From Candidatus Cloacimonadota bacterium (GTDB lineage Bacteria > Cloacimonadota > Cloacimonadia > Cloacimonadales > TCS61): a DNA stretch of 33,889 nt. The number at the start of each line of letters is the position of its first letter. Position 1 is the stretch's first letter. The stretch is taken from NCBI GenBank assembly GCA_030620155.1, contig JAUXFF010000008.1:1-33889 (forward strand), in the 5' to 3' direction. Below are positions 1-7,369 of this stretch, piece after piece. The notes under the pieces were generated by a model. That model had not been told where the DNA came from. It searched no databases and saw only the letters and a list, made by a program, of their open reading frames with translations. Made by a program: the position numbers and the translations under genes.

Positions 1-27
1 ATAAATTAGTGTCAAGCTAATAAATAC

Positions 28-58
28 CTTGCAAAAAAGTGCGAGATAATTTTTTTTT
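28..58 (+). terminator. Rho-independent terminator upstream of hutI
   Basis: A 6-bp stem (CTTGCA with TGCGAG, one G-T pair) closes a 6-nt A-rich loop and is followed by ATAA and nine T. It lies 35 bp before the hutI start, so it most likely ends a transcript from a gene left of the window. It could also act as an attenuator if the hutI promoter lies further upstream. Confidence 0.55.
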
Positions 59-92
59 GTAGAATAATAGTATAAATTTAACGGAGAAATCA

Positions 93-1337
93 ATGAATAT
101 ACTAATAACAAACGCCAGGCAATTAATAACATTAAAAGGTCCTGCCAAAGCCAGAGCCGGAAAAGAAGCAGATGAATTATTTATCATAGAAAATGGGGCA
201 GTCGCTATTAAAGGTGAAAAGATATTGGCTGTGGGGACAACCGAAGAAATAAAAGCAAATTATATTTCTGACAAAACAATAGACGCATCAAATAAAGTGG
301 TGATGCCTGGTTTTGTTGACCCCCATACGCATCCTGTTTTTGTGAATACAAGGGAACACGAATTTGAAATGCGCATAAAAGGAAAATCCTATGTGGAAAT
401 TTCACAGAGTGGAGGAGGAATTCGTTCCAGCATAAAAGCTGTGAGGGAAGCATCTGAAGATGAATTATATGAACTCTCAGAGAAGAGAATTAAGCGAATG
501 ATTTCCAATGGAACTACAACTCTCGAAGCAAAAAGCGGTTATGGACTTTCCACAGAAAGCGAAATTAAAATGCTGAAAGTTATCAAGCGGTTAGATGAAA
601 ACCTTCCAATAGATATTATTCCCACCTTTATGGGGGCACATGAATTTCCAATAGAATACATAGATAATCATGAGGAATATATCCGCATTCTGAAGGAAGA
701 GATGATGCCGGAAGTTAAAAAACAGAATTTAGCTGAGTATTGCGATATTTTTACTGAAGAGCATGTATACAATATTGAGCAATCAAGAGATATTTTAAAT
801 CGTGCAAAAAACCTTGGTTTCAAAATCAGGATGCATGCAGATGAGATTAAACCGATAGGTGGTGCAGAACTTGCTGCAGAAGTAGGTGCAGTTTCTGCGG
901 ATCATCTTGGAGCCGCTTCCGATAAAGGAATAGAAGCCATGAAGAATGCAGGTGTGATAGCTACTCTTTTACCCGGTACGATTTTCAGTCTGGGGATGAA
1001 ATCTTATGCCAGAGCAAGAGATATGATAGATGCTGGTCTACCTGTTGCTCTTGCTACAGATTATAATCCGGGAAGTTGTAATTGTGACAGTATGCAATTT
1101 ATTATAACTCTAGCTTGTTTACAGATGAAGATGACGGTTGCAGAAGCAATCACAGCTTCGACTATAAATGCAGCTTATTCACTTGAAATGGGTGATAAGA
1201 TTGGAAGTCTGGAAGTTGGAAAATATGCTGATATTCTAATTATGGATATGCCTTCTTATCAATATTTACCATATCATTTTGGCTCGAACAATGTGGAAAC
1301 TGTTATTAAGAATGGTAAGGTGATCGCCTCTCCCTAA
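93..1337 (+). CDS. hutI: Imidazolonepropionase
   Basis: Cytoplasmic amidohydrolase of histidine degradation that opens imidazolone-5-propionate to N-formimino-L-glutamate. The 414-residue length is normal for HutI. Metal-binding HxH is in DPHTHP (His78 and His80). Further family motifs are the GYGLSTESE segment, EEHVYN, HADEI and, near the C-terminus, ATDYNPGSC carrying the catalytic-site Asp. The ATG has a good ribosome-binding site (CGGAGAAATCA before it). No hutH, hutU or hutG is visible beside it, although the window begins only 92 bases upstream, so an operon partner may lie to the left. Downstream is a long repeat-rich spacer, so it is probably the last gene of its transcript. Identification is firm from motif order and full-length similarity to the family. 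Confidence 0.95.
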   Translation: MNILITNARQLITLKGPAKARAGKEADELFIIENGAVAIKGEKILAVGTTEEIKANYISDKTIDASNKVVMPGFVDPHTHPVFVNTREHEFEMRIKGKSYVEISQSGGGIRSSIKAVREASEDELYELSEKRIKRMISNGTTTLEAKSGYGLSTESEIKMLKVIKRLDENLPIDIIPTFMGAHEFPIEYIDNHEEYIRILKEEMMPEVKKQNLAEYCDIFTEEHVYNIEQSRDILNRAKNLGFKIRMHADEIKPIGGAELAAEVGAVSADHLGAASDKGIEAMKNAGVIATLLPGTIFSLGMKSYARARDMIDAGLPVALATDYNPGSCNCDSMQFIITLACLQMKMTVAEAITASTINAAYSLEMGDKIGSLEVGKYADILIMDMPSYQYLPYHFGSNNVETVIKNGKVIASP

Positions 1338-1355
1338 CCCTCGTCAGTGGAGAGG
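1327..1355. repeat. Inverted repeat at the hutI 3' end
   Basis: CCTCTCC at 1327-1333 pairs perfectly with GGAGAGG at 1349-1355 around a 15-nt loop. The left arm lies in the last hutI codons. There is no T-tract after it on the plus strand, so it is not a classical terminator, but it could protect the mRNA 3' end. It also resembles the edge of a dispersed repeat. Confidence 0.45.
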
Positions 1356-1543
1356 GAACAAAGCTGCGGATTTACGCGAATGAAGTAGTTTGTTAGCAAC
1401 AAATTAAAACTGTTTTTACAGAATTTGTAGTATCAGAACATTGTTTTGTCTATGGTAGTGAGACTGTTTTTTGTTATCCTTCGATACGATTCTAACGCAT
1501 CACTCAGGATGACAGACATACTTATTCAGGAATACCATAATAT

Positions 1544-1565
1544 CCTTCTCCTTGTTAGGAGAAGG
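1544..1565. repeat. Perfect 8-bp inverted repeat
   Basis: CCTTCTCC (1544-1551) and GGAGAAGG (1558-1565) flank the 6-nt loop TTGTTA. The element continues into a GC-richer stretch (GAGCGCAGCGAAGTCGGATG) unlike the AT-rich surroundings, which fits a dispersed intergenic repeat rather than a gene-specific signal. Confidence 0.5.
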
Positions 1566-1600
1566 TGGCTGAGCGCAGCGAAGTCGGATGAGGTGGGTAA

Positions 1601-1950
1601 ATAGCAGAGATTCATCTTTCAGCAGCGTCTTATGTTTTCTCTATTTGAATGAAACGCTAAAGAAAGGGAAAAAAAGGATGAGTTCAGTTAGCGAAATGGG
1701 AGTTTCGTTTCAAAATAATATTCCCAATCAGGGGATTTGGAACAAGAATATGCAATCAGGGGATTGGGAACAAGAATATAATTCTAGCAGATTTCTTTCA
1801 AAGGCATCTCATGTTCCCTTTTGATAAAAGGGAATAGCAGGGATTCATCTTGCAGCAGCATCTCATGTTCCCTTTATTTGAATGAAACAAAGTCGAGAAG
1901 CACAGCAATATGAATTCAGTTGGAGAAAAGGGAATTTCGCTTCAAAATAA
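1601..1950. repeat. Two diverged direct repeats of about 117 bp
   Basis: Copy A spans 1601-1718 and copy B 1834-1950. Both begin ATAGCAG(A/G)GATTCATCTT, share TATTTGAATGAAAC in the middle and end TTCAAAATAA, with a poorly matching section of about 25 bases between the conserved blocks. A third partial copy is visible around 1785-1822 (CATCTCATGTTCCCTTT). No open reading frame is conserved between copies. Confidence 0.6.
1725..1780. repeat. Tandem duplication, 2 x 28 bp
   Basis: Units at 1725-1752 and 1753-1780 both start CAATCAGGGGATT and differ at only two positions. The pair lies between the two larger direct repeats. No function is apparent. Confidence 0.75.
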
Positions 1951-1996
1951 ATAGAAAAACCTTGTGGAGTCCGGTAATATCTGGATACACAAGGTT
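1951..1996 (-). terminator. Terminator of the MarR/redox operon
   Basis: Read on the minus strand, AACCTTGTG and CACAAGGTT form a perfect 9-bp stem. An inner TCCAG/CCGGA pairing with one G-T pair extends the hairpin, and TTTCTATTTATTTT follows. It begins 12 bases after the stop of the DUF2147 gene, the last gene of the operon. Confidence 0.7.
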
Positions 1997-2008
1997 ATTT
2001 CTAAATTT

Positions 2009-2476
2009 CTATTCTACTTTTTCCCAGTATTGTGTTCTTCCTAATAATGAGAGCCCTAAGAATCCTCTGATTTTTAGTTTATTTCCGTTTTCAATTACTT
2101 CGAGTTTACAACCATAAATTTTTCCATTCTCAGGGTCTAATATTTTTCCACCTGACCATTTATCATTTTTTTTCTTCAAATTCCACAATATGGTCATTCC
2201 GATGATCTGTTCATCCTTTCTTTCTCCTTTACATTCATCACAAAGGGGATTTTGATCTTCATCAGGTGAAAGAAATAGACTATCTATTTTCCCTGTTAAT
2301 TTTCCATCTTCTACTATGATTTCTACAAGAGACTTTTCATCTCTTGTTTGATCATCAAATGTTTTCCACAATCCAATCGGTGGCCCATCGTAAGAGTAAA
2401 CTTCTATCCATAAGAGAAGAAAAAGAGAAACAAATATAATTAGCTTTAAAAACGTATTACATTTGCTCAAAGTCAT
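2009..2476 (-). CDS. Secreted DUF2147 family protein
   Basis: This 155-residue protein has an N-terminal hydrophobic segment (about residues 10-28) that looks like a signal peptide, so the mature domain should be periplasmic. The body shows the DUF2147 pattern in order: GLWKTFDDQT near residue 36, a CDEC pair around residue 79, IIGMTILW, GGKILDPENGKIY, and the closing RGFLGLSLLGRTQYW. The function of the family is not established; it is predicted to be a small beta-rich exported protein. The start overlaps the end of the preceding thioredoxin-like gene by 20 bases, which implies translational coupling. It is the last gene of the redox operon and a terminator follows at once. The family call is confident, the role unknown. 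Confidence 0.8.
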   Translation of the reverse strand: MTLSKCNTFLKLIIFVSLFLLLWIEVYSYDGPPIGLWKTFDDQTRDEKSLVEIIVEDGKLTGKIDSLFLSPDEDQNPLCDECKGERKDEQIIGMTILWNLKKKNDKWSGGKILDPENGKIYGCKLEVIENGNKLKIRGFLGLSLLGRTQYWEKVE

Positions 2477-2945
2477 AATTTGAGATATATTTTTTTAAAT
2501 GATTAACATAATTAACAGCACCACCGGGTTGATAACCGGTACGGGCTACAACATTATTATTTTTGTCTAATAAGAGGATTGTTGGAAAGCCTTTGATCCC
2601 AAATCTCTGCATTATGTTATAATTATATAATTTTGTTTCATAAGGTTGAGGAGTATTGTTTGGAAAATCCAGTTCTAAGAGTATAAGATTATTGTTAGCG
2701 TATTCAATAAATTCATTATGGGAAAAGACTTCTTTTTTTAATTTTTTACACCATCCACACCAGTCCGAGCCAGTGAAATTTATTAAAATTACTTTACCAT
2801 TTGATTGTGCAATATCAAAAGCATCCTCTAAATTTATTAACCAGATTAATTGATTTCCTTTATCGCGAACTTCCTTATTCCCAGATGAAAAAACAGAACC
2901 AAACAACAACAACTGAATTATCAAAATAGCAGCTATTTTTTTCAT
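2457..2945 (-). CDS. Exported thioredoxin-fold protein
   Basis: This 162-residue protein has an N-terminal signal peptide (MKK followed by a hydrophobic run to about residue 20, no lipobox Cys) and a thioredoxin fold. The redox motif WCGWCKK has its cysteines at positions 63 and 66, and the cis-proline is in GFPT (Pro121). The WCGWC motif and the FTGSDWC lead-in resemble DUF255/thioredoxin_7-type or DsbD-gamma-like proteins more than housekeeping thioredoxin. It probably reduces or oxidises disulfides in the periplasm. It starts three bases after the OsmC stop and overlaps the DUF2147 gene, so it belongs to the same transcript. Its substrate cannot be read from the sequence. Confidence 0.85.
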   Translation of the reverse strand: MKKIAAILIIQLLLFGSVFSSGNKEVRDKGNQLIWLINLEDAFDIAQSNGKVILINFTGSDWCGWCKKLKKEVFSHNEFIEYANNNLILLELDFPNNTPQPYETKLYNYNIMQRFGIKGFPTILLLDKNNNVVARTGYQPGGAVNYVNHLKKYISNYDFEQM

Positions 2946-2948
2946 TTA

Positions 2949-3368
2949 TTAATTTTCATTATTTACTGTAATTTTTGTATACAAATTCGCTGATTTTTTT
3001 AACATAATTGAAACACCGCAATATCTAGTTTCTGATAATTCAACAGCTCTTTTTAACTTTTCTAGAGGTAAATTCTTTCCGGTAAAAAGATATTCAATAT
3101 TAATTGTGTGATAGATTTTGGGATGTTCATCAGTCAACTCTCCGCTGACATTTATCTGTAGGTTAAAATCTGTAATCTTCATTTTTTTCAGGATTGAGAC
3201 AACATCCATTCCTGTACAGCCACCTAAGCTACTTAAAAGTAACCCCTTTGGACGGCAGCCTTTATTTTTACCTCCAAATTTCTTTTCCGCATCTATGAAA
3301 AAATGAAAATCGTCAAGTTCAACATCAAAAGCCATGTCTCCCGACCATTTTATTGAGGTCATACTCAT
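2949..3368 (-). CDS. OsmC/Ohr-family protein (YhfA-like)
   Basis: OsmC-family proteins act on peroxides or other small electrophiles through two reactive cysteines. Both are present here: Cys51 in LGGCTGMDV and Cys117 in ETRYCGVS (numbering from the ATG at 3368). The CxGMDVVSILKK helix is typical of the YhfA branch. The open frame extends 21 codons further upstream, but that part overlaps marR. The ATG at 3368 forms an ATGA overlap with the marR stop, so I place the start there; a second ATG at 3362 is an alternative. It sits between the MarR regulator and an exported thioredoxin-like protein, which supports a thiol or peroxide stress role. The exact substrate is unknown. Confidence 0.88.
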   Translation of the reverse strand: MSMTSIKWSGDMAFDVELDDFHFFIDAEKKFGGKNKGCRPKGLLLSSLGGCTGMDVVSILKKMKITDFNLQINVSGELTDEHPKIYHTINIEYLFTGKNLPLEKLKRAVELSETRYCGVSIMLKKSANLYTKITVNNEN

Positions 3369-3823
3369 CGTAATTTGTCTTCTTTTTCCTTTAATGCTGC
3401 ACGATAAGCTTCTATATAAACAAGCATACATTCATAAATATCGTTAGCTTTTCCTTCAGGTAAACGGCTGATTAGATCATTCTGGATATTCATGAAATCT
3501 AGAATAGTCTGCTGATTTGCTTTTTTTCCTTTTTCTGTGATTTCTGCAAGCCAACTTCTTCTGTCTTTCTTGGATGGAAAACGTTTTACAAGTTTTTTTC
3601 TAACAAGTGTATCAATGATTCTTGTTATTCTGCTGTGAGAAACTTTCATTTCAATTGATAGATCATTCATGCAAACAGCCTTGTCTATTGTATTAAGATA
3701 ATTGAGAAGATCACATTCCATTCTTCCCAGGCTTAAGCATTTTCTTCTAATTAATTCCTTTTTTGAGCATAGATTATAAAGCTCTTTACTTAAGTTCGCG
3801 TACTTTGCAACAATTTTTTCCAT
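3365..3823 (-). CDS. MarR-family transcriptional regulator
   Basis: A 152-residue winged-helix regulator. The DNA-binding region runs from about residue 35 to 100, with recognition helix segment MKVSHSRITRIIDTLV and wing KRFPSKKDRRSWLAEIT, and long N- and C-terminal dimerisation helices. Several cysteines lie in the N-terminal half, so redox sensing as in OhrR is possible but not shown. The start has a clear ribosome-binding site (AGGAG, about 8 bases before the ATG). Translation is coupled to the OsmC gene by an ATGA overlap. An imperfect palindrome at 4025-4038 in the operon leader is a candidate binding site, suggesting autoregulation. The ligand is unknown. Confidence 0.9.
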   Translation of the reverse strand: MEKIVAKYANLSKELYNLCSKKELIRRKCLSLGRMECDLLNYLNTIDKAVCMNDLSIEMKVSHSRITRIIDTLVRKKLVKRFPSKKDRRSWLAEITEKGKKANQQTILDFMNIQNDLISRLPEGKANDIYECMLVYIEAYRAALKEKEDKLR

Positions 3824-3836
3824 TTTAATCTCCTAT

Positions 3837-4007
3837 TCAAATAATAATAAAACAATTTTTTACTTTCATAAAACCAAGAACAGGATAATCATCTATCCAG
3901 ATTTCAGGAAACTCCTGTTTTTCGGTTTTTCTTACCATATCTCTTGCAGCATATTGATCCTGAGAGACGTCGACATCTTTAAATCTAACATTTTTTTTAG
4001 ACAACAT
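3837..4007 (-). pseudogene. Truncated glutaredoxin remnant
   Basis: An open frame of 56 codons encodes the C-terminal two thirds of a glutaredoxin: NVRFKDVDVSQD, AARDMVRKTEKQEFP (with the cis-Pro) and WIDDYPVLGF, the usual IDxxxxxGF ending. The N-terminal strand and the CxxC active site are absent. Upstream, in a shifted frame starting at the ATG 4069, the sequence reads VLVFYTLVYCWFRKK, which resembles the missing VxVYTxxxCxxC start. A deletion of roughly 8-10 bases near the A-run at about 4008-4016 would explain both halves. The first half also lacks the second active-site Cys. There is no good ribosome-binding site before 4007. It precedes marR by 13 bases. The glutaredoxin assignment of the visible part is strong; the frameshift explanation is inference. 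Confidence 0.6.
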
Positions 4008-4024
4008 TTTTTTCTAAACCAACA

Positions 4025-4066
4025 ATACACTAATGTATAAAAAACTAAAACATTTTTTATTGTCAA
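4025..4066 (-). promoter_or_regulatory. Candidate promoter and operator of the redox operon
   Basis: TTGACA (minus strand, 4061-4066) is followed at about 19 bp by TTTATA. An imperfect palindrome, ATACACTAATGTAT (12 of 14 positions symmetric, 4025-4038), sits at the presumed -10/+1 region, where a MarR dimer could block transcription. The same bases overlap the shifted upstream part of the glutaredoxin remnant, so the promoter call is tentative. Confidence 0.35.
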
Positions 4067-4142
4067 CATAATTATTCTAAAATTTTATACAATATCAAAT
4101 TTTATGAAAAAATAACTTTTTTTTAAAATTGTGCAAATTGTT

Positions 4143-5129
4143 TTATTTTATTTCACTAACTAGTTTTGTTACAACATCTCTGGATTTTAATCCTTCAGCT
4201 TCAGCAGCGAAAGAAATTAATACACGATGTTGTAACACAATACTGGCGATACTTTCTACATCCTCTATTGAAGGAGTGAGCCGATTATGAAGAGCAGCTC
4301 TGGTTTTTGCAGCCAAAATCAGATATTGTGAAGCTCTTGGTCCAGCTCCCCAATTGACCCATTTCTTTATAAAATCAGGTGCTTCTTTGTAAACTGGTCT
4401 TGTCGACCTGGCTAATTTTACTGCAAAATCTAAAACATGTTCACTGACAGGAATTTGTAAAACAGCCTTTTGAATTTCAATTATTTCTTTTGCTGTTAAT
4501 ATTGCATCGATTACTGTTGATTGTGAAGTTGTAGTTTGTTTTACAATTTCTTTTTCCTCTTCATAATTGGGATAATCGATATAGATATTAAACATAAATC
4601 TATCCAACTGCGCCTCTGGAAGAGGATATGTACCTTCTTGTTCAATTGGGTTTTGTGTGGCAAAAACCAGAAATGGTTGATCCAGTTCAAATGTTTTATT
4701 CCCTGAAGTAACTTGATATTCCTGCATAGCTTGTAAAAGGGCAGATTGTGTTTTCGGTGGTGTCCTGTTAATTTCATCAGCTAAAATAATATTAGCGAAA
4801 ATAGGACCTTTTAAATATTCAAAATATCTCTTACCATCAGATTTATTTTCTGCTAAAATATCTGTACCTGTGATATCAGACGGCATTAAATCGGGGGTAA
4901 ATTGTATTCTGCTGAATTTCATATTCAATACCTTAGCCATAGTCGAAATCAGTAATGTTTTAGCAAGTCCGGGAACTCCTTCAAGAAGACAATGACCATT
5001 GGCAAAAAGAGCTATAAGAAATTCCTCAATAACCTTTTCCTGTCCTACTATTACTTTTCCAATTTCTTTTAAAATTTTCTCTTTAGCTTCAGTTAATTCT
5101 TCTAAAACAACAATATTTTCTTTAACCAT
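4143..5129 (-). CDS. MoxR-family AAA+ ATPase
   Basis: MoxR ATPases are AAA+ chaperone-like proteins that usually activate von Willebrand factor A-domain partners. This 328-residue protein has Walker A GVPGLAKT (residues 51-58), Walker B IILADE (about 114-119) followed by the MoxR signature NRTPPKTQSALLQAMQE, sensor segment FATQNP, and arginine-finger region PEAQLDRFMF. Length and motif order match the family. The ATG has a ribosome-binding site (AGGGG about 6 bases upstream). The usual partners, a DUF58 protein and VWA-domain membrane proteins, are not next to it: the flanking genes are the redox operon and the lipid operon, both on the same strand but separated by 135 and 397 bases. It therefore seems to be a lone gene with partners elsewhere. 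Confidence 0.93.
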   Translation of the reverse strand: MVKENIVVLEELTEAKEKILKEIGKVIVGQEKVIEEFLIALFANGHCLLEGVPGLAKTLLISTMAKVLNMKFSRIQFTPDLMPSDITGTDILAENKSDGKRYFEYLKGPIFANIILADEINRTPPKTQSALLQAMQEYQVTSGNKTFELDQPFLVFATQNPIEQEGTYPLPEAQLDRFMFNIYIDYPNYEEEKEIVKQTTTSQSTVIDAILTAKEIIEIQKAVLQIPVSEHVLDFAVKLARSTRPVYKEAPDFIKKWVNWGAGPRASQYLILAAKTRAALHNRLTPSIEDVESIASIVLQHRVLISFAAEAEGLKSRDVVTKLVSEIK

Positions 5130-5526
5130 ATTTTCCCCTATAGTAAATTTTTATAAGATATATTATTCATTCAATCCTAATAAAAAAAGGATTGGGGTTC
5201 AATCCCTCAAAATTTGGATTATTTGTCAAAGGTTACTTTATTAAAACACATGTTTTCATAAAAAATGTTTGTCTGTTCTTAATTGTAATATGTAAATTCA
5301 AGGTAATTACATTCTATTACAGATTTAATAATTTACGATATAATTATAATTGGACCTTGTAGGAACTGAACAACAGTCTGGTAATCACATTTTAAAAAAC
5401 TATAAAAATAGCATATTGAAACCAGTTTTTGGGGAACAAATTAGCTTCAATTGATTTAATAAAGAAAATAAAATCATTCTATCCTAGATGTTTATCAATA
5501 ATGGTATTTCAAAATATTTAGAAGTT
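5130..5526. other. Long spacer between moxR and the lipid operon
   Basis: This 397-base AT-rich gap has no credible open reading frame on either strand. It holds the hairpin structure at 5172-5205 and, on the minus strand near 5224, a TTGACA-like hexamer that may serve moxR. I see no clear T-tailed terminator for the lipid operon just after 5527. Confidence 0.5.
5172..5205 (-). terminator. Terminator or attenuator in the moxR leader
   Basis: On the minus strand GGATTG and CAATCC form a 6-bp hairpin with a 5-nt loop, followed directly by seven T, the shape of an intrinsic terminator. A second GGATTG (5172-5177) lies just beyond the T-tract and could compete for the same CAATCC arm. It is 43 bases before the moxR start, so it may end read-through from the lipid operon or attenuate moxR. 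Confidence 0.5.
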
Positions 5527-6516
5527 TTATTTTTTTAATTTCAAAATATCTGTAAATCTGATTTTTAAAGCAAATAAAGAAAACATACCAACAAAAAATA
5601 TAAGTACTGTTGTCAATAAATGAGAAAAAGTCACAGCAGCACTTGTCAGATTTTCATTTACACCGAGTGCGAATGAAAAAATCAGAACCCACATGAATTG
5701 ATTGGATCCGATCTGAGCAGGTGGAGTTGGTAGTATATAAGTAAGGTTCATTAAGGTATAACCGAAAAGAATTTTAAAATAGCTTATTTGAGCTCCAAAA
5801 GCTTTAAATAGTACCCATATATAAATTGCTTCAGAAAAAACAGCTAAAAGAGTGATCAATGTTGCCAGGATAGTTTCAGGGAATCTGTTCTTCATAATGG
5901 TCATACCGTTTACGAAATTCAGTATGAAACCACTTAATTTTTCCCTGAATTTTACAGGGAATATTTTTAAAAAGAAGTTCAGGATATTCACTGCTTTCTC
6001 TTTATGGTTAGTAGAAAAGAACAGAAACCCAAGAAATAACATAAAAATAAGGAATAATAATAGAATAACAGCGTATAAATAGTAGTTACTTCTAATTGAT
6101 ATCAGGGGGATAAGTACAAGAATTATGACTATGGGGAACAAGTCAGCAAGTTTATCTATAAAAATGGAAGGTAGGCTTTGTGAAATGGGAATTTTGTGCT
6201 TGTTTTTCAGAATTATTGATTTTGCTAACTCTCCAGCCCTGACAGGAATAAGGTAATTAATAACTAAACCGGTCATGAATATAGAATAACTTTCTATTAC
6301 TTTCATTTCATAGATAGGTTTGAGGATTATTTTCCAGCGAAGACTTCTAAGGAAATAGGCCAGAAGATAAAAAACAGAAAACACAAGAACCAGCTTTAAA
6401 TTGAAATTTTTTAAATAATTGATAAATTCTTGCCAATCTATTATTTTGAGCCAGATTATAAGAAAAATAATTCCAAGGAATATACTGAGAATTAAATTTA
6501 ATTTTTTATTTTTCAT
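5527..6516 (-). CDS. Integral membrane protein, LPG-synthase TM / flippase-like family
   Basis: The product (329 residues from the ATG at 6516) is a polytopic inner-membrane protein with about eight hydrophobic segments and belongs to the lysylphosphatidylglycerol synthase TM family (AglD/MprF N-terminal type). Family marks are RSLRWKIIL near residue 60, NYLIPVRAGELAKSI near residue 90, and PTPPAQIGSNQF in the C-terminal third. Members move or help move lipid-linked substrates. A TTG start at 6534 is possible, but the ATG at 6516 has an AAGGG site six bases upstream and overlaps the methyltransferase end by only 11 bases. It is the last gene of the nine-gene lipid operon, so transport of that operon's product is a reasonable guess. 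Substrate is not determinable here. Confidence 0.85.
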   Translation of the reverse strand: MKNKKLNLILSIFLGIIFLIIWLKIIDWQEFINYLKNFNLKLVLVFSVFYLLAYFLRSLRWKIILKPIYEMKVIESYSIFMTGLVINYLIPVRAGELAKSIILKNKHKIPISQSLPSIFIDKLADLFPIVIILVLIPLISIRSNYYLYAVILLLFLIFMLFLGFLFFSTNHKEKAVNILNFFLKIFPVKFREKLSGFILNFVNGMTIMKNRFPETILATLITLLAVFSEAIYIWVLFKAFGAQISYFKILFGYTLMNLTYILPTPPAQIGSNQFMWVLIFSFALGVNENLTSAAVTFSHLLTTVLIFFVGMFSLFALKIRFTDILKLKK

Positions 6517-7363
6517 ATTTCCCTTCAGGAACAAAAATAAAAAATTTATGATGTGCCCAGAAATATTTCATGTAAGAGGGTAAAATTTTCTCAAGCCACA
6601 TATATTTCAACATTTTTTCATCAAAATGTATATCTCTTTCGGAATAATAATCTAAAACAGAAATAAAATGTGTATTTTGTCGAGAAGAACCGGGAATAAG
6701 AAATTTCAGACCGAACATTTTAAAGAATTCTTCTTTGCTCATACCGATATCAGGCCAGGGTGGGCAATCAAAAAAACCTTTATCGAGCAACCTCCAACTG
6801 TTTTCTCCCATCTTTCCTATGAAATATTTAGGGATTATAAAATTTTCTCTTAAAAGGTCTTTCAATTTCAATTTGGAAAGATATTTCTGTGAAAGGTAAC
6901 CCAATCCACTGCGATTCGGCACACAGAACATGATTACTTTTCGGATTACTCTTGTAAGTTCTTTCAAAAAAAGATCCAAATCTTCAAGAAACCAGAGGGA
7001 AGAATAGTTCCATGCAAAATCAATTTCCTTGTCAGAAAATGGAAGATGTTCAAGTTTCTCTTGATAAATTATGTTGGCTTTCAGATTCATTTCTTTCCAA
7101 ACTGATTTTATAAGATTAACTCTTATCCTGTGATTGTCGATTACATGAACATCCAGATTCTGTTTAGCCAACCACATTGAATTAATCCCAGAAATTCCAG
7201 TGAAACCAAAAGAAGGAACTTCAACACAGTTTTGAATACTGAAATCTTTAACCAATTCAGCAAGTTTCAGATTTATAACTATTCTTTCGTAACTGGAACC
7301 CAGTCCTTCATTCCGGTCTTCCATGAAGTATCTTTTCCAAGTCTCTATAATTGGTATAGCCAT
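6506..7363 (-). CDS. SAM-dependent methyltransferase, class I (divergent)
   Basis: This 285-residue protein has a Rossmann-type layout of a type-11 methyltransferase: motif I region CVEVPSFGFTGISG (about residues 46-59), an acidic residue after the second strand in VHVIDNHRIRVNLIK, LPFSDKEIDFAWNYSSLWFLEDLDLFLKE as motif II/III, and VIMFCVPNRSGLGY. Motif I is loosened compared with the usual E/DxGxGxG, so cofactor binding is likely but not certain. The C-terminal 120 residues are rich in aromatic and basic residues and match no family I can name. It starts six bases after the preceding SDR and overlaps the flippase-like gene. From the operon it may methylate a lipid or a polar head group; that is inference. 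Confidence 0.75.
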   Translation of the reverse strand: MAIPIIETWKRYFMEDRNEGLGSSYERIVINLKLAELVKDFSIQNCVEVPSFGFTGISGINSMWLAKQNLDVHVIDNHRIRVNLIKSVWKEMNLKANIIYQEKLEHLPFSDKEIDFAWNYSSLWFLEDLDLFLKELTRVIRKVIMFCVPNRSGLGYLSQKYLSKLKLKDLLRENFIIPKYFIGKMGENSWRLLDKGFFDCPPWPDIGMSKEEFFKMFGLKFLIPGSSRQNTHFISVLDYYSERDIHFDEKMLKYMWLEKILPSYMKYFWAHHKFFIFVPEGKYEK

Positions 7364-7369
7364 AATATA

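Larger units (their letters stand above)
1338..2008. other. Non-coding repeat-rich spacer
   Basis: This 671-base gap separates hutI from the convergent redox operon. Short open frames inside it have no recognisable product, start in repeat sequence and show no ribosome-binding site. The segment holds two hairpin-forming inverted repeats, a diverged direct repeat pair, a 28-bp tandem duplication and the terminator of the minus-strand operon, all listed separately. The segment near 1490-1515 (CGCATCACTCAGGATGACAG) and that near 1544-1600 look like generic dispersed intergenic repeats. Confidence 0.7.

Noticed and set aside
1588-1824. Short plus-strand open frame in the repeat spacer
   Set aside because: It runs through direct repeats and the tandem duplication, has no ribosome-binding site and encodes nothing recognisable.
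1920-2117. Plus-strand open frame overlapping the operon terminator
   Set aside because: It crosses the terminator hairpin and the antisense of the DUF2147 gene.
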